Counted from the stretch's first letter, positions 16,838-28,097 are shown. The stretch: DNA of 64,000 nt from an uncultured Paracoccaceae bacterium (GCA_947497985.1 CANMIX010000004.1:62001-126000), one strand, 5' to 3'. A program made the numbers and translations. Notes: generated from the letters alone by a model not told the origin.

Positions 16838-18811
16838 ATGATTACAGAGCTCGGCCACTTCGCCCTTATCCTCGCCTTCCTCATCGCCATCGCTCAGACG
16901 GTGATCCCCCTTGTTGGTGCCCACAAACGCTGGCCCGGATGGATGTCCGTGGCCGAACCGGCAGCGCAGGCGCAATTCTTTTTTGTCGCCTTCTCCTTTG
17001 GAGCTTTGATGTGGGCTTTTATCACGTCTGACTTTTCGCTGCGTCTGGTGACATTGAACAGCCATTCGGCCAAACCGATGCTGTACAAAATTGCTGGGAC
17101 CTGGGGCAATCACGAAGGGTCGATGCTGTTGTGGGTGTTGATCGTGGCTCTGTTTGGCGCCACGGCCGCAGTCTTTGGCGGTGGCTTGCCGCCCACGCTC
17201 AAAGCGCGTGTTCTAGCCATTCAGGCCGCCATTGGTGTCGCGTTCTATGGCTTTATCCTGTTCACTTCGAACCCTTTCTTGCGCCTGGCCGTGCCGCCCA
17301 TGGACGGGCAGGACCTGAACCCGCTGTTGCAAGACCCCGGCTTGGCCTTTCACCCGCCGTTCCTGTATTTGGGCTACGTGGGGCTGTCGATGGCGTTCTC
17401 CTTTGCGGTGGGCGCATTGATCGAAGGACGCGTGGACGCCGCATGGGGACGTTGGGTGCGCCCTTGGACATTGGCGGCTTGGGTGTTCCTGACCATCGGC
17501 ATCGCGCTTGGCTCCTGGTGGGCCTATTACGAATTGGGTTGGGGCGGTTTCTGGTTCTGGGATCCGGTTGAAAACGCATCCTTCATGCCGTGGCTGTTGT
17601 CCGCCGCTTTGCTGCACTCTGCCATCGTGGTCGAAAAACGTGAGGCGCTGAAAAGCTGGACCATCCTGCTGGCAATCCTGGCCTTTGGCTTCTCGCTGAT
17701 TGGGACATTTATCGTACGCTCCGGGCTTTTGACCTCGGTCCATGCCTTTGCAAATGATCCCGAGCGCGGCGTCTTTATCCTGATCATTATCGCGCTGTTC
17801 ACTGGCGGGGCGCTGACACTTTTTGCCAGCCGTGCCCAAGCGATGGAGGCCAAAGGTGTCTTTGGCCTAGTCAGCCGCGAGACGGGTCTGGTCGTCAACA
17901 ATATCCTGTTGGCAGTCAGTTGTTTTGTGGTGTTCTTTGGCACCCTGTGGCCGGTGGTGGCTGAGATGGCATTTGACCGCAAACTGTCGGTTGGCCCGCC
18001 GTTCTTTAACATGGCTTTCACGCCTTTCATGGTGGCCTTGGGCATTGTGCTGCCCGTTGGAGCCATGCTGCCCTGGAAACGGGGCAAACTGCGGCGGACC
18101 TGCTGGCAATTGCGCTATGTCTTTGCCTTGGCCGTCGCCATGATGGTCCTGGCCTTTGCGCTGCAAACCGGACGCTCGGCCCTAGGCCCCGTTGGTTTGT
18201 TCCTAGGCACTTGGATGGTTTTCGGCGCATTTGCTGACCTCTGGATGCGCAGCGGTAAATCGAGCCTTTCAGATCGGTTGAAACGGATCCTGCGTCTGCC
18301 GCGTGCGGATTGGGGCAAGGCCGTGGCGCATTCGGGTCTGGGGATCACCATATTTGCCATCGCGGGTTTGACGGCTTGGGAGGCGGAGGATATTCGCGTG
18401 GCCCAAATTGACGAGCCGTTCGACGTGGGTGCCTATACAATGGTTTTGCGTGACGTTGGGCGCGAACGCGGTCCTAACTATTTCGCTGTCAAAGCGACAG
18501 TCGACGTGACCCGAGACGGCAAGCCAGTAGCCACGTTACATCCAGAAAAACGCGACTATCCAGTGGCGCGCATGCCCACGACCGAGGCCGCGATTGATTA
18601 CCAATTCCTGCGCGATATCTATGTGGTGATTGGTGATCCACAAAACGACGGCGGCTGGACGGTCAGGACATATATCAAGCCGCTGGCGAATTGGATCTGG
18701 GGCGGTTGTCTGTTGATGGCCTTTGGCGGCTTCCTCAGCCTGTCGGATCGCCGCTTCCGGGTGGCTGCCGGTGCGCGGAAGACAAACATGCAAGGGGTCC
18801 CCGCAGAATGA
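16838..18811 (+). CDS. ccmF: Haem lyase subunit CcmF
   Basis: CcmF works with CcmH to attach haem from CcmE to apocytochromes c in the inner membrane. The product is 657 residues, with many membrane helices. The periplasmic tryptophan-rich haem-handling motif WGGFWFWDPVENASFMPWL is at about 234-252. The ATG at 16838 is chosen because it begins MITELGHFALILAF; a longer reading adds non-homologous sequence. The last codons overlap ccmH (ATGA). Confidence 0.96.
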   Translation: MITELGHFALILAFLIAIAQTVIPLVGAHKRWPGWMSVAEPAAQAQFFFVAFSFGALMWAFITSDFSLRLVTLNSHSAKPMLYKIAGTWGNHEGSMLLWVLIVALFGATAAVFGGGLPPTLKARVLAIQAAIGVAFYGFILFTSNPFLRLAVPPMDGQDLNPLLQDPGLAFHPPFLYLGYVGLSMAFSFAVGALIEGRVDAAWGRWVRPWTLAAWVFLTIGIALGSWWAYYELGWGGFWFWDPVENASFMPWLLSAALLHSAIVVEKREALKSWTILLAILAFGFSLIGTFIVRSGLLTSVHAFANDPERGVFILIIIALFTGGALTLFASRAQAMEAKGVFGLVSRETGLVVNNILLAVSCFVVFFGTLWPVVAEMAFDRKLSVGPPFFNMAFTPFMVALGIVLPVGAMLPWKRGKLRRTCWQLRYVFALAVAMMVLAFALQTGRSALGPVGLFLGTWMVFGAFADLWMRSGKSSLSDRLKRILRLPRADWGKAVAHSGLGITIFAIAGLTAWEAEDIRVAQIDEPFDVGAYTMVLRDVGRERGPNYFAVKATVDVTRDGKPVATLHPEKRDYPVARMPTTEAAIDYQFLRDIYVVIGDPQNDGGWTVRTYIKPLANWIWGGCLLMAFGGFLSLSDRRFRVAAGARKTNMQGVPAE

Positions 18812-19287
18812 ACACTTTTCTCTCGACCCTTGGGCTTGTGGTTTTGCTTGCGGTGTCCTCATTTGCCGTGACGCCTGCCTGGGCGGTTGAACCGGATGAG
18901 ATCCTGGAGGACCCGGCCTTGGAGGCGCGTGCACGGGAGTTGTCCAAGGGCCTGCGCTGTTTGGTGTGTCGCAACGAAAGCATTGACGAATCCAATGCAG
19001 ATCTGGCGCGGGATTTGCGGATCCTGCTGCGGGAACGGCTGACAGCTGGCGACACTGACGCAGAAGCAATGGATTACATCGTCAATCGATTTGGCGAATT
19101 TGTGTTGCTGCGCCCGACGACCGGTGGAGCCAATTGGCTGTTGTGGGCGGCGGGTCCGGCCATGTTGCTCATCGGGCTGATTGTGGGCGGCGGGTTTGTA
19201 CGTGGTCGCGCGCGTGCCTCAACCAAAAACGAGGACGCCTTGACCGAGGATGAACAGGCCCGGCTAAAAGCCATCATGGAAGAGTGA
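18808..19287 (+). CDS. ccmH: Cytochrome c maturation protein CcmH
   Basis: CcmH is a membrane-anchored thiol protein that reduces apocytochrome c for haem ligation. The signal peptide covers residues 1-26, the redox motif LRCLVC is at Cys51 and Cys54, and one membrane helix is at about 104-124. At 159 residues it is the short form without the CcmI/TPR extension. It overlaps ccmF by four bases. Confidence 0.95.
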   Translation: MNTFLSTLGLVVLLAVSSFAVTPAWAVEPDEILEDPALEARARELSKGLRCLVCRNESIDESNADLARDLRILLRERLTAGDTDAEAMDYIVNRFGEFVLLRPTTGGANWLLWAAGPAMLLIGLIVGGGFVRGRARASTKNEDALTEDEQARLKAIMEE

Positions 19288-19480
19288 TTGCAAAGGCCGA
19301 TGGGCGTTGGTAGGGTGGCTGCGGTCCGCAGTTCACCCAGGCTCCGCCCCGCGCTAAACCTGCGATTTTATGTTTTGGATAACCTGACACTGTCTTTGGA
19401 CTTTACTCAGGCGATACCCAAGGACACGGGCGGACATCCAACCTGCACTGGCAGGCGCGGTATCGCGAGGAGAAAAGCCG

Positions 19481-20020
19481 ATGTCCAAGGAACTTCCCCA
19501 AACGGCGGATGCCAAACGTGATGTCATCCAGGTGAAAATAGACGATCTGTCCCAGTTCACCAAAGCCCTGCGCAAACAGCTGGACACGCCCCCCAGCCAC
19601 GTCGAAATGTTAACCCATGTGGCGCGGGCGGCGGGCTATCGCAACTATCAACATTTGCGCGCCCGCAATGCGCCGGTGCCGCAGGCCAACCGCAAACAGG
19701 TGGATCGTGCGGCGCGTTATTTTGACGATGACGGTCAATGGGCGCGCTGGCCGTTGAAACGCGGCGTGCGTGAACTGTGTCTCTGGGTGATCTGGGCGGC
19801 AATCCCGCCGCGTGAAACGTTTAGCGAGCGCCAGATCAGCGCGTTGATCGACGAGATGACCGTGTTTCGGGACCCGGCACAAATCCGACGGTCACTTGTT
19901 GAAATGCACCTAATGCGCCGCGAACGAGACGGCAGCAATTACCAACGTCTGGAACAGCCCATGCCGACTGAGGCGCGCGCGTTGTTGGCCGTCATAAAAG
20001 AACGTCGCACCACCAAATGA
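19481..20020 (+). CDS. DUF2087 domain protein
   Basis: The C-terminal half (residues about 95-170) matches the DUF2087 pattern: RGVRELCLWVIWAAIP, FSERQISALIDEM, AQIRRSLVEMHLMRRERDGS. The N-terminal part (SHVEMLTHVARAAGYRNYQHLRA) looks like the DNA-binding-like helix pair found with this family in some proteins. The length is 179 residues. The domain is often seen with transcription regulators, but no biochemical role is established. GAGGAG precedes the start. Confidence 0.82.
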   Translation: MSKELPQTADAKRDVIQVKIDDLSQFTKALRKQLDTPPSHVEMLTHVARAAGYRNYQHLRARNAPVPQANRKQVDRAARYFDDDGQWARWPLKRGVRELCLWVIWAAIPPRETFSERQISALIDEMTVFRDPAQIRRSLVEMHLMRRERDGSNYQRLEQPMPTEARALLAVIKERRTTK

Positions 20021-20099
20021 TCTGACGCCGGGTCGGGGCTTTTCGCGCCGGCCCGCATCGGGCAGTCTGCCGTGTAGTTGTTAATGAGGAAGCGTCCCG

Positions 20100-20876
20100 A
20101 TGGACTATGTCGAAATTGAGTTTACCTGCCAGGACGGTTTGGCGGTTATCACATTGAACCGACCTGACAAGATGAACGCAATGAACGCCGCTATGCGCGC
20201 AGAGATCACTCATGTCCTCACCCAACGTTTGAAGGACTCACGCGCGGTGGTTCTGACAGGCGCTGGAACAGCGTTCTGTTCTGGCCAGGACCTCGGGGAT
20301 GCGCGCAATACGACCAAGCTGAATCTAGAGCGGGTTTTGCGCGATGAGTACTATCCTATGTTGGAAGCCTTGGTGAATTGCCCATTGCCAACCATGGCAG
20401 CGGTCAATGGGGCTGCAGCTGGGGCAGGGGCCAATCTGGCGTTGGCCTGCGATGTTGTCATGGCCTCTGAGGCTGCATTTTTTACCCAGGCCTTTAGCCG
20501 CATTGGCTTGATGCCGGACGCTGGGGGGACCTGGTTTTTGCCGCGTCAAATCGGCCTGGCCAAGGCGATGGGCGCCGCGTTCTTTGCCGATCGCATCTCG
20601 GCGCAGGAAGCCAGCGATATGGGGATGATCTATGAGGCCGTAGCAGCAGACAGGTTTGACGCCCACTGGCGCGAACGCGCAACCCGTCTGGCGGACGGGC
20701 CGACATGCGCCTTTCGCGCCATCCGCGCGGCCATGCGGGCAAGTATGGGCAATGACCTGAGGTCCCAACTGAACCTCGAAGCGCAGCTCCAAGGCGACTT
20801 GGGCAAGAGCCGTGATTTTGTCGAAGGCGTTTCTGCATTTCTGGAGAAGCGCGTCGCAAAATTCGAAGGGCGATAA
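20100..20876 (+). CDS. Enoyl-CoA hydratase/isomerase, PaaG-like
   Basis: This 258-residue crotonase-fold enzyme has oxyanion-hole segments AFCSGQDL and AAAGAGANLALACDVV. The motif GLMPDAGGTWFLPRQIG places an Asp where PaaG-type isomerases (ring 1,2-epoxyphenylacetyl-CoA isomerase) have their catalytic Asp, not the two Glu of standard hydratases. No other paa genes are adjacent. The assignment beyond crotonase family is moderate. Confidence 0.88.
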   Translation: MDYVEIEFTCQDGLAVITLNRPDKMNAMNAAMRAEITHVLTQRLKDSRAVVLTGAGTAFCSGQDLGDARNTTKLNLERVLRDEYYPMLEALVNCPLPTMAAVNGAAAGAGANLALACDVVMASEAAFFTQAFSRIGLMPDAGGTWFLPRQIGLAKAMGAAFFADRISAQEASDMGMIYEAVAADRFDAHWRERATRLADGPTCAFRAIRAAMRASMGNDLRSQLNLEAQLQGDLGKSRDFVEGVSAFLEKRVAKFEGR

Positions 20877-21018
20877 CAAAAAATTAAGTCGCGTCGTCTA
20901 CCCGTAATGGATGTACCCGCCTGTCAAATTTGATGTAAATTTGCGCCTTTATTGTTGGCGGCGAACATTGGATTTTGTGGCGTAATGGTACCGATGATTT
21001 TTCAAAGTGGTAGCCTCG

Positions 21019-22191
21019 ATGTATGTTCTTCGCAGTAAAGAGATAAAGCTTTCGGAAACGGCTCTGTCCGTTGGGGACCGGGCCGCGCTTGCAGATTGGA
21101 TCGCTACGGGTGGATCTTTGACACGCGGGGTGCAGACCCATGCGTTTGAGCGTGAGATTGCGACCTGGTTGGGCGTGCGCCACGCGGTGATGGTCAATTC
21201 CGGTGCCTCAGCCAATCTGGTGATGGCCTATGCCCTGAAAGAAGGCGGCCGGCTGCGCAACATGCGCGCCATCGTCCCCGCACTGAGCCGACCGACGACG
21301 GTTGCGCCATTGTTGCAGTTAGGGTTTCAGGTCAGCCTTTGCGACTGTGACGCGCAGAGTTTGAACATTGACCTCGACCAGTTGGAACGCGCATTGGAGG
21401 CTGAGAAGCCCGCGCTTTTGATTTTGCCCTATACCCTTGGTGTGCCCGGTGACATGGCGCGTGTCGTGGACCTTTGTGCGCACCACGATGTGATCTTGCT
21501 GGAAGATGCCCGCGAGGCGATGGGGTCTGCCATGTCTACGCAAAAACTGGGAACCTTTGGCACCGCCGCCAGCTTCTCATTGCGGGACGGGTATCAGCTG
21601 TCGACCGTGGAAGGCGGGTTGATCGTGACCAATGACGATGACCTTCATCAGGTCATGTTGTCCTTGCGTGCCTATGGTAATGCTGCGGAATTCGGACCGG
21701 ATCGACGCAATCAACTGCAACAGCGTTTGGGGCATGTGAATTTTGGCGCCCAGTCTGGCTGTCTGCATGCGGGGTTTGGCTTGAACGGCTCCGAGATCAA
21801 TGCGTTTTTGGGCAGGCGCCAAATTCCGCGTCTGGACGGGGCCATAGACCGGCGAATGCGCAACCGGGACGTTCTGAAAACCGTACTGGGCGATATGTTT
21901 TCACAAGAAAGCGCCGCCGAGGTGACGTCCTGCAATGCCTTTGGCACGCTTGTCCACAATCGCGAGGAAGTCGTGGACTACCTGCGTCATAGCCGCGTGG
22001 ACAGTCGCGCATTGATTGCACCCAACATTGCGCGTTTGCCGTTCTGGTATGCGCAGATGGGCAAGACACCAATGCCCGTTGCGGATCGTGTACATGACAT
22101 GGGCCTGTCGCTGCCGTTGCATTCTGGGTTGACCGAAATGGAGATGGTGCGCATCGCAGATTTGCTGCACCGGGTTGCCGATCCGGGCTGA
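21019..22191 (+). CDS. DegT-family PLP protein lacking catalytic Lys
   Basis: The 390-residue protein has the DegT/DnrJ/EryC1/StrS fold: VNSGASANL, LLEDAREAMGS (Asp163 for the PLP ring nitrogen), and GTFGTAASFSLRDGYQLSTVEGG. The last element normally contains the PLP-binding lysine; here the aligned residue is Tyr192. RfbH/E1 dehydrases of this superfamily have His at that site and use PMP without a Schiff base. The N-terminus (TGGSLTRGVQTHAFEREIATWLG) is also RfbH-like. No sugar-nucleotide genes flank it. It may be a dehydrase-like or degenerate enzyme. A GTG at 21007 is an alternative start. Confidence 0.82.
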   Translation: MYVLRSKEIKLSETALSVGDRAALADWIATGGSLTRGVQTHAFEREIATWLGVRHAVMVNSGASANLVMAYALKEGGRLRNMRAIVPALSRPTTVAPLLQLGFQVSLCDCDAQSLNIDLDQLERALEAEKPALLILPYTLGVPGDMARVVDLCAHHDVILLEDAREAMGSAMSTQKLGTFGTAASFSLRDGYQLSTVEGGLIVTNDDDLHQVMLSLRAYGNAAEFGPDRRNQLQQRLGHVNFGAQSGCLHAGFGLNGSEINAFLGRRQIPRLDGAIDRRMRNRDVLKTVLGDMFSQESAAEVTSCNAFGTLVHNREEVVDYLRHSRVDSRALIAPNIARLPFWYAQMGKTPMPVADRVHDMGLSLPLHSGLTEMEMVRIADLLHRVADPG

Positions 22192-22219
22192 CTTGGGCAC
22201 TCTCGAACCGGACATAACA

Positions 22220-22252
22220 AAACCCGCCCCAGCGTCTGCTGTGGGCGGGTTT
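22220..22252. terminator. Bidirectional terminator DegT/gltA
   Basis: The perfect 10-bp stem AAACCCGCCC / GGGCGGGTTT with a 13-base loop lies between the convergent DegT gene and gltA and carries A and T ends on the two sides. Confidence 0.85.
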
Positions 22253-22311
22253 GAATTCTTGGATCGTCTCGCTAAAGGCGCAGCTGGCCCCCGGATGAGG
22301 GCCAACCGGAT

Positions 22312-23607
22312 TTAGCGGTTTTCGATATCGATATAGTCGCGCGCGTTTTCACCGGTGTAGAGCTGGCGCGGGCGACCGATCTTCATTGTTGGATCCGAGA
22401 TCATCTCTTTCCACTGCGAGATCCAGCCAACGGTGCGCGACAGCGCAAAGATCGGCGTGAACATCGATGTCGGGAAGCCCATCGCTTCCAAGATGATGCC
22501 CGAATAGAAGTCAACGTTCGGGAACAGTTTCTTCTCAACGAAATAGGGGTCGTTCAGAGCGGTCTGTTCCAGCTCTTTTGCAACTTGCAACAGCGGGTTG
22601 TCTTCGACGCCCAGCAGTTCCAGAACTTCATCCGCAGATTGCTTCAGAACCTTCGCACGTGGGTCGGTGTTTTTGTAAACACGGTGACCAAAGCCCATCA
22701 GACGGAACGGATCGTTCTTGTCTTTTGCTTTTGCGATATATTCCGGAATGCGGTCGACGGTGCCGATTTCCTTGAGCATCTCCAGACACGCTTGGTTTGC
22801 ACCACCGTGTGCCGGACCCCAGAGGCACGCGATGCCAGCAGCGATACAGGCAAACGGGTTTGCACCCGAAGACGACGCCAGACGCACGGTCGAGGTCGAC
22901 GCGTTCTGTTCGTGATCCGCGTGCAGTGTAAAGATACGGTCCATCGCGCGGGACAGGATCGGGTTCACCTGATAGTTTTCGGCCGGAACCGAGAAACACA
23001 TGTTCAGGAAGTTTGCAGCGTAATCCAGATCATTGCGCGGATACACAAACGGCTGACCGATCGAATACTTATAGGCCATCGCGGCGATGGTCGGCAGTTT
23101 CGCGATCAGACGGATCGCCGCAACTTCACGCTGCCACGGATCCGAAATATCGGTGGAGTCGTGATAGAATGCAGACATCGCACCAACAACACCAACCAGC
23201 GTTGCCATCGGGTGCGCATCACGGCGGAAACCACGGAAGAAGTTGTGCATTTGTTCATGCACCATCGTGTGGTTCGTTACGCGGCTTTCAAAATCTTCGA
23301 GCTGTGTCGAAGTTGGCAGTTCACCGTAAAGCAGCAGGTAGCAAACTTCCAAATAATGGGATTTCGCAGCCAGTTGATCAATCGGATAACCACGGTGCAG
23401 CAGTTCACCTTTGCCACCATCAATAAAGGTGATGGTGCTGTCGCACGACGCGGTCGAGGTGAAACCCGGGTCATAGGTAAAAACACCAGCCTGGGCATAG
23501 AGCTTGCGGATGTCGAGAACATCGGGGCCTGCCGTCGGCGAGAAAATGGGAAGCTCATACTCCTGATCATTCAAGGTGAGCTTAGCGGTTTTCTGAGTGT
23601 CGGTCAT
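22312..23607 (-). CDS. gltA: Citrate synthase
   Basis: GltA condenses oxaloacetate and acetyl-CoA at the entry to the TCA cycle. The length is 431 residues, of the type II (hexameric) class. Catalytic His232 lies in [10 protein letters not shown] and His308 in [13 protein letters not shown]; the catalytic Asp lies in NVDFYSG. It is transcribed away from gltX's end, 131 bp downstream of it. Confidence 0.97.
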   Translation of the reverse strand: MTDTQKTAKLTLNDQEYELPIFSPTAGPDVLDIRKLYAQAGVFTYDPGFTSTASCDSTITFIDGGKGELLHRGYPIDQLAAKSHYLEVCYLLLYGELPTSTQLEDFESRVTNHTMVHEQMHNFFRGFRRDAHPMATLVGVVGAMSAFYHDSTDISDPWQREVAAIRLIAKLPTIAAMAYKYSIGQPFVYPRNDLDYAANFLNMCFSVPAENYQVNPILSRAMDRIFTLHADHEQNASTSTVRLASSSGANPFACIAAGIACLWGPAHGGANQACLEMLKEIGTVDRIPEYIAKAKDKNDPFRLMGFGHRVYKNTDPRAKVLKQSADEVLELLGVEDNPLLQVAKELEQTALNDPYFVEKKLFPNVDFYSGIILEAMGFPTSMFTPIFALSRTVGWISQWKEMISDPTMKIGRPRQLYTGENARDYIDIENR

Positions 23608-23738
23608 AGATGTCCCTTCCTGTTACAGGCATGGCGAGAAAGCTTAAAACTCTGCATTCCATGCGGGGCAACACCTGCGCGCCACCCGCGCAGGCGATGT
23701 GTTATAGGAGCGGGCTTACTCTCGCGTTAAAGGCGAAT

Positions 23739-25139
23739 TTATCCCGCGGCGTCTTGAATCCGGGCCAGGGTTTCATCACGGCCCAGAACCATCATCATGT
23801 CGAAAACCGAAGGAGTGACCGCACGTCCTGCCAACACTGCACGCAGCGGCGCTGCGAGCTTGCCGAACTTGGTATCATGCGCTTCGGCGAAGGCGTTTAA
23901 TGCCGCCTCCAATTCGTCTCGCGACCAGCTAGCACTTTGCAGATGCGGCGTCAATTCTTCCAGTATACCGTCGGATACATTTCTAAGGGCTTTTTCAGCT
24001 TTTGCATCAGGTTCGATAGGGCGTGAAGCAAGTGCAAACTGTGCTTTTTCAAGGAGTTCTGGGAAAGTCTTCGCCCGGTCTTTGAGGCAAAACATTGCTT
24101 TTTCCAAATTTCCTGACTGCGCGTCAGTCAAAGCAGGCTGTTTGGCCGCATCCAGATAAGCGACGATCTCCTGCCGCAATGCGGCGTCTTCAATTTCTGC
24201 AATATGTTGACCGCACAGGTTTTCCAACTTCTTGGTGTCAAACCGCGCCGGGCTTTTTCCGATTCCGTCAAAGTTGAACCATTCTTTTGCCTGCGCGTCC
24301 GTAAAAAATTCGTCATCGCCGTGAGACCAGCCCAAACGTGCCAAATAGTTGCGCATCCCAGCCGCCGGATAGCCCATGGCCTGGTATTCTTGCGCGCCCA
24401 ATGCACCGTGACGTTTCGACAGTTTCTTACCGTCTGCGCCGTGGATCAGCGGGATGTGCGCGTAAACCGGCAGGGGCCAGCCCATCGCGGTGTAAATCAT
24501 CATCTGACGGGCCGCGTTGTTCAAATGGTCGTCGCCCCGGATCACATGGGTTACGCCCATGTCGTGATCATCCACCACCACGGCGAGCATATAGACCGGC
24601 GTGCCGTCAGAGCGCAGCAGAATCATATCGTCGAGCTGCTGGTTCTTGATGGTGACATCGCCCTGAACCTCGTCCTGGATGATGGTTTCGCCATCTTGCT
24701 GCGCCTTGATCCGCACAACAAAGGGCGCATCCGGATGGTCTGCCGGATCCGCATCCCGCCAGGGCGAGCGGTAGAGCGTCGATTTACCTTCGGCCTTTGC
24801 TTGCTCACGAAATGCGGCGATTTCGTCCTGAGTGGCAAAACACTTATAGGCTTTGCCCTCTGCCAGCAGCTGCAAGGCAACTTCGGCATGGCGGTCTGCG
24901 CCCTCGAATTGGCTGATGACATCGCCGTCATAATCGAGACCTAACCATGCCATACCCTGCAGGATTGCTGCCGTCGCTTCCGGCGTCGAACGTTCACGAT
25001 CGGTGTCTTCGATCCGCAGCAGGAATTTTCCACCACGCCCGCGGGCATAGAGCCAATTGAACAATGCGGTGCGCGCGCCGCCAATATGAAGAAAGCCTGT
25101 AGGAGACGGGGCAAAGCGGGTGACGACCGTTTGGGACAT
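23739..25139 (-). CDS. gltX: Glutamyl-tRNA synthetase
   Basis: GltX charges tRNA-Glu. The 466-residue enzyme has the HIGH-type motif [15 protein letters not shown] near its N-terminus and KKLSKRHG as the KMSKS loop. The start [15 protein letters not shown] is chosen over longer in-frame readings. comEC is divergent with 92 bp between the starts. Rhodobacteraceae often carry two gltX copies; a non-discriminating form cannot be excluded. Confidence 0.96.
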   Translation of the reverse strand: MSQTVVTRFAPSPTGFLHIGGARTALFNWLYARGRGGKFLLRIEDTDRERSTPEATAAILQGMAWLGLDYDGDVISQFEGADRHAEVALQLLAEGKAYKCFATQDEIAAFREQAKAEGKSTLYRSPWRDADPADHPDAPFVVRIKAQQDGETIIQDEVQGDVTIKNQQLDDMILLRSDGTPVYMLAVVVDDHDMGVTHVIRGDDHLNNAARQMMIYTAMGWPLPVYAHIPLIHGADGKKLSKRHGALGAQEYQAMGYPAAGMRNYLARLGWSHGDDEFFTDAQAKEWFNFDGIGKSPARFDTKKLENLCGQHIAEIEDAALRQEIVAYLDAAKQPALTDAQSGNLEKAMFCLKDRAKTFPELLEKAQFALASRPIEPDAKAEKALRNVSDGILEELTPHLQSASWSRDELEAALNAFAEAHDTKFGKLAAPLRAVLAGRAVTPSVFDMMMVLGRDETLARIQDAAG

Positions 25140-25231
25140 GTCGGTAATTAACCTTTCGGAAACCATATGCGGCGAGGCTCGGAGCCTGTGATTTTCTGCC
25201 TGTCTACCCACACGCTCGGTCAGGAGCAAGC

Positions 25232-27307
25232 ATGCGGATTGCAAAGGCCCTTCAACAGAGCTGGGATGCGCAGCAGGGACATCTGTTTCCCTGGTCGGCC
25301 GTCTGCTTTGGATTGGGTGTCGCGGCCTATTTCAAATGGCCCGTAGAACCGGGTGTTGCGGTCTGGGGCGTCGCGTTGGGCATCGCAGTGGCGGGCGGGA
25401 TCTTGTCCCGCATATCTCGGCTGTGGGGCTTGGCGGTCCTTTTGCTGGTTGGGGGCTTTCTATGCGCCAATGCGCGCGCGCATCTGGTGGCAGCTCCGGT
25501 CATTGAATTTCGGTACTACGGCCCGGTCGAAGGCCGTCTGGTTGCGATTGATCGCTCTCAAAGTGATGCATTGCGACTGACGCTGGACCACGTCCAGCTG
25601 TCGCGCATGTCACAGGACCGCACCCCGCGCCGCGTTCGTATCACGGCACGCGATCTGCAAGAGCCGCCACCAATCGGTGCCCGTGTCATGACCACGGCGC
25701 ATCTTTCGATGTCCGGCGGCCCGGTCGAGCCCGGTGGTTTTGATTTTCGCAGGCATCTTTGGTTTCTTGGCATCGGGGCTGTGGGGTATACGAGGGTGCC
25801 AGTTCTGCTGTCCGAGGGCCCAGGATCAGATCTGTGGGTGGCGCGCAAACGGGCGCAGATCACCCAAACCTTGCACAATAGGCTGCCGGGGGCAGGTGGC
25901 GCGGTTGCAGCCGCGGTTCTGACCGGTGATCGCCGCGGGTTGGATGCAGAGACAGTCCATGTTCTGCGTGTCAGCAATCTGGCGCATCTGCTGGCTATTT
26001 CCGGACTTCACATGGGGCTGTTAACTGGCGTTGTTTTTACTGCTCTGCGCATGTCCTTGGTGGTCAGCGGGCTGGCCCTTGGTCGTGATCTGCGCGCCAA
26101 AAAAATGGCTGCGGCGGGCGCTTTATGCGCAGGGGCGGCTTACTTGGCGGTGTCGGGCGGCAATGTCGCAACTGAACGCGCGTTTGTCATGGTTGCCGTC
26201 GTATTGGGGGCGGTGTTGCTGGGACGTCGGGCATTGACGTTGCGGGCGGTGGCTTTGGCGGCTCTGGTCGTTCTATTGCATCGCCCCGAAAGCCTGCTGG
26301 GCCCTGGGTTTCAGATGAGCTTTGCGGCGACAACCGCTTTGGTCGCTGTTTTTGGCTATCTGCGGGCGCAGCGGTGGAACATGGGGCCGTCGTTGTCGCG
26401 CCCCGTCCTTATGTTGTTGCTGTCCTCTGGCATCGCGGGCCTTGCCACGGCCCCTTTTGGTGCAGCGCATTTCAACACGATGTCCCATTATGGCCTTTTG
26501 GCCAATACACTGGCTGTCCCAGTTATGGGCGGGCTTGTGATGCCGGCGGCGGTGCTGGCGGTGGTGTTGATCCCCTTTGGAGCGGAGGGGCTGGCGCTTT
26601 GGGCTATGGTGCAGGGGTTGGAATGGATCCTGTGGGTTGCCCATTTTGTCTCCGATCTCCCAAACCCTCAAAGCTTTGTCGCGCAACCACAGGCTTGGGT
26701 GCTCGGGCTCCTTAGCATTGGCGGCTTGGCCCTCTGCCTGTTGCAGGGTCCGGTGCGTTTTGTTGGATTGATCGCCATCTTCTGCGGCGGCATCGCGTGG
26801 CAAAACACGGAACGACCCTTTCTGTTGATCAGCGAAGACGGAGGGCTGATTGGACTGCGCACCGATGCGGGCCGGGCGTTGTCCAAGGCCAAGGGCAGCG
26901 GGTTTATCGCCAAGGTCTGGTTGGAAAACGACGGCACGCCGATGCCCCAATCCACCGCCGCGACGCGTTGGAGCGATCAGGCGTCGCAGCCCTATCTGGC
27001 CTTGCGTGGCAAACGCGCGGCGGAAAGCTTTGCGGGCTGCGGCCCCCACAAGATTATTGTGAGCAACCAGCCGTTAGCCGGTGCAGGAAAGGACGCATCT
27101 TGTTTGGTCATTGACCCCGATCTTCTGCGCCTGACCGGCAGCCTGTCCATCTCCGCCCGGGGTGAGGTTGCAACCAACCGATCTGTTTCTGGACTGCGGA
27201 TGTGGAGCCCTTCAACATGGTACAAGGCAGCAGATCCATTGGCCGGAACGAAAGTGCCCCACGCCACGGCGCAGGGCATTACAATGTATGAAGGGATCAA
27301 GCGTTAA
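25232..27307 (+). CDS. comEC: ComEC/Rec2 family DNA channel protein
   Basis: ComEC is the inner-membrane channel for single-stranded DNA uptake in transformation. The 691-residue protein has an N-terminal membrane pair plus an OB-like DUF4131 segment (about 20-190). The multi-helix competence domain follows ([17 protein letters not shown] and later helices, about 220-510). The C-terminal part lacks the HxHxDH metallo-beta-lactamase nuclease motif found in Bacillus-type ComEC, as in other alphaproteobacterial forms. In GTA producers, ComEC is also needed for uptake of GTA DNA, which makes the lysis cassette at 15.6 kb relevant. Confidence 0.93.
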   Translation: MRIAKALQQSWDAQQGHLFPWSAVCFGLGVAAYFKWPVEPGVAVWGVALGIAVAGGILSRISRLWGLAVLLLVGGFLCANARAHLVAAPVIEFRYYGPVEGRLVAIDRSQSDALRLTLDHVQLSRMSQDRTPRRVRITARDLQEPPPIGARVMTTAHLSMSGGPVEPGGFDFRRHLWFLGIGAVGYTRVPVLLSEGPGSDLWVARKRAQITQTLHNRLPGAGGAVAAAVLTGDRRGLDAETVHVLRVSNLAHLLAISGLHMGLLTGVVFTALRMSLVVSGLALGRDLRAKKMAAAGALCAGAAYLAVSGGNVATERAFVMVAVVLGAVLLGRRALTLRAVALAALVVLLHRPESLLGPGFQMSFAATTALVAVFGYLRAQRWNMGPSLSRPVLMLLLSSGIAGLATAPFGAAHFNTMSHYGLLANTLAVPVMGGLVMPAAVLAVVLIPFGAEGLALWAMVQGLEWILWVAHFVSDLPNPQSFVAQPQAWVLGLLSIGGLALCLLQGPVRFVGLIAIFCGGIAWQNTERPFLLISEDGGLIGLRTDAGRALSKAKGSGFIAKVWLENDGTPMPQSTAATRWSDQASQPYLALRGKRAAESFAGCGPHKIIVSNQPLAGAGKDASCLVIDPDLLRLTGSLSISARGEVATNRSVSGLRMWSPSTWYKAADPLAGTKVPHATAQGITMYEGIKR

Positions 27308-27322
27308 GGGCAGGCGACCTGC

Positions 27323-28018
27323 TCAATAGCTGCGGATCAACCCAACCAACCGGCCCTGGATGCGCACCATATGGGATGGGTACTTCTGGGTTGGATAGGC
27401 GGGGTTTTCCGCCTCAAGCGCGATCTGGTCGCCCGTGCGGTAAAAGCGTTTCAAAGTGGCTTCCTGATCCTCGACCAGAGCCACAACAATATCGCCATTG
27501 TCCGCATGAGAGGTTTCGCGAATGACAACCACATCACCATCATTGATGCCTGCGTTGATCATGGAATCGCCTTTGACCTCCAGCGCAAAATGCTGACCCG
27601 TTGCGGCCAACATCGCGGTGGGAACCGCCACTTGATGGGACACTTCGCTGATGGCTGCAATTGGCACACCGGCGGCGATCCGGCCCATGACTGGCAATTC
27701 GATTGCGCCAGACATCATTTGATCAACACTGGTTTTTTCAGGTTGATCCGGCTTGCCACCGTCAATCACCTGCGGCGTGGTCGCCGAGATATCACCCCCC
27801 ATGCTTTCGGGCAGTTTGATAATCTCGATGGCGCGGGCACGATGGGCAAGGCGACGGATAAAGCCGCGCTCCTCAAGAGCGGTGATCAACCGATGGATCC
27901 CGGATTTGGACCGCAGGTCCAGCGCCACCTTCATCTCGTCAAAGCTGGGTGGAACACCGTCCCGTTGCAGACGTTTGTGAATGAACTCCAACAGATCCAA
28001 CTGCTTCTTTGTGAGCAT
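27323..28018 (-). CDS. lexA: SOS repressor LexA
   Basis: The 231-residue repressor has an N-terminal winged helix (residues 1-65, [20 protein letters not shown]), the self-cleavage pair Ala116-Gly117 in RIAAGVPIA, the catalytic Ser152 in KGDSMINAG, and Lys190 in EATLKRF. The linker (70-105) is longer than in E. coli, as usual in alphaproteobacteria. A perfect SOS box lies 36 bp upstream, so lexA is autoregulated. Confidence 0.97.
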   Translation of the reverse strand: MLTKKQLDLLEFIHKRLQRDGVPPSFDEMKVALDLRSKSGIHRLITALEERGFIRRLAHRARAIEIIKLPESMGGDISATTPQVIDGGKPDQPEKTSVDQMMSGAIELPVMGRIAAGVPIAAISEVSHQVAVPTAMLAATGQHFALEVKGDSMINAGINDGDVVVIRETSHADNGDIVVALVEDQEATLKRFYRTGDQIALEAENPAYPTQKYPSHMVRIQGRLVGLIRSY

Positions 28019-28053
28019 CTGCGCCTCGCTTTTTTGACCACCTGTCGTGATTT

Positions 28054-28068
28054 GTTCTACGCATGTTC
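28054..28068. promoter_or_regulatory. LexA operator (alphaproteobacterial SOS box)
   Basis: GTTC at 28054-28057, seven bases, GTTC at 28065-28068. This is an exact match to the alphaproteobacterial direct-repeat LexA site and lies 36 bp before the lexA start. Confidence 0.92.
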
Positions 28069-28097
28069 TCGTTTTGTGTCAACTGCGAAGCTGTGGA

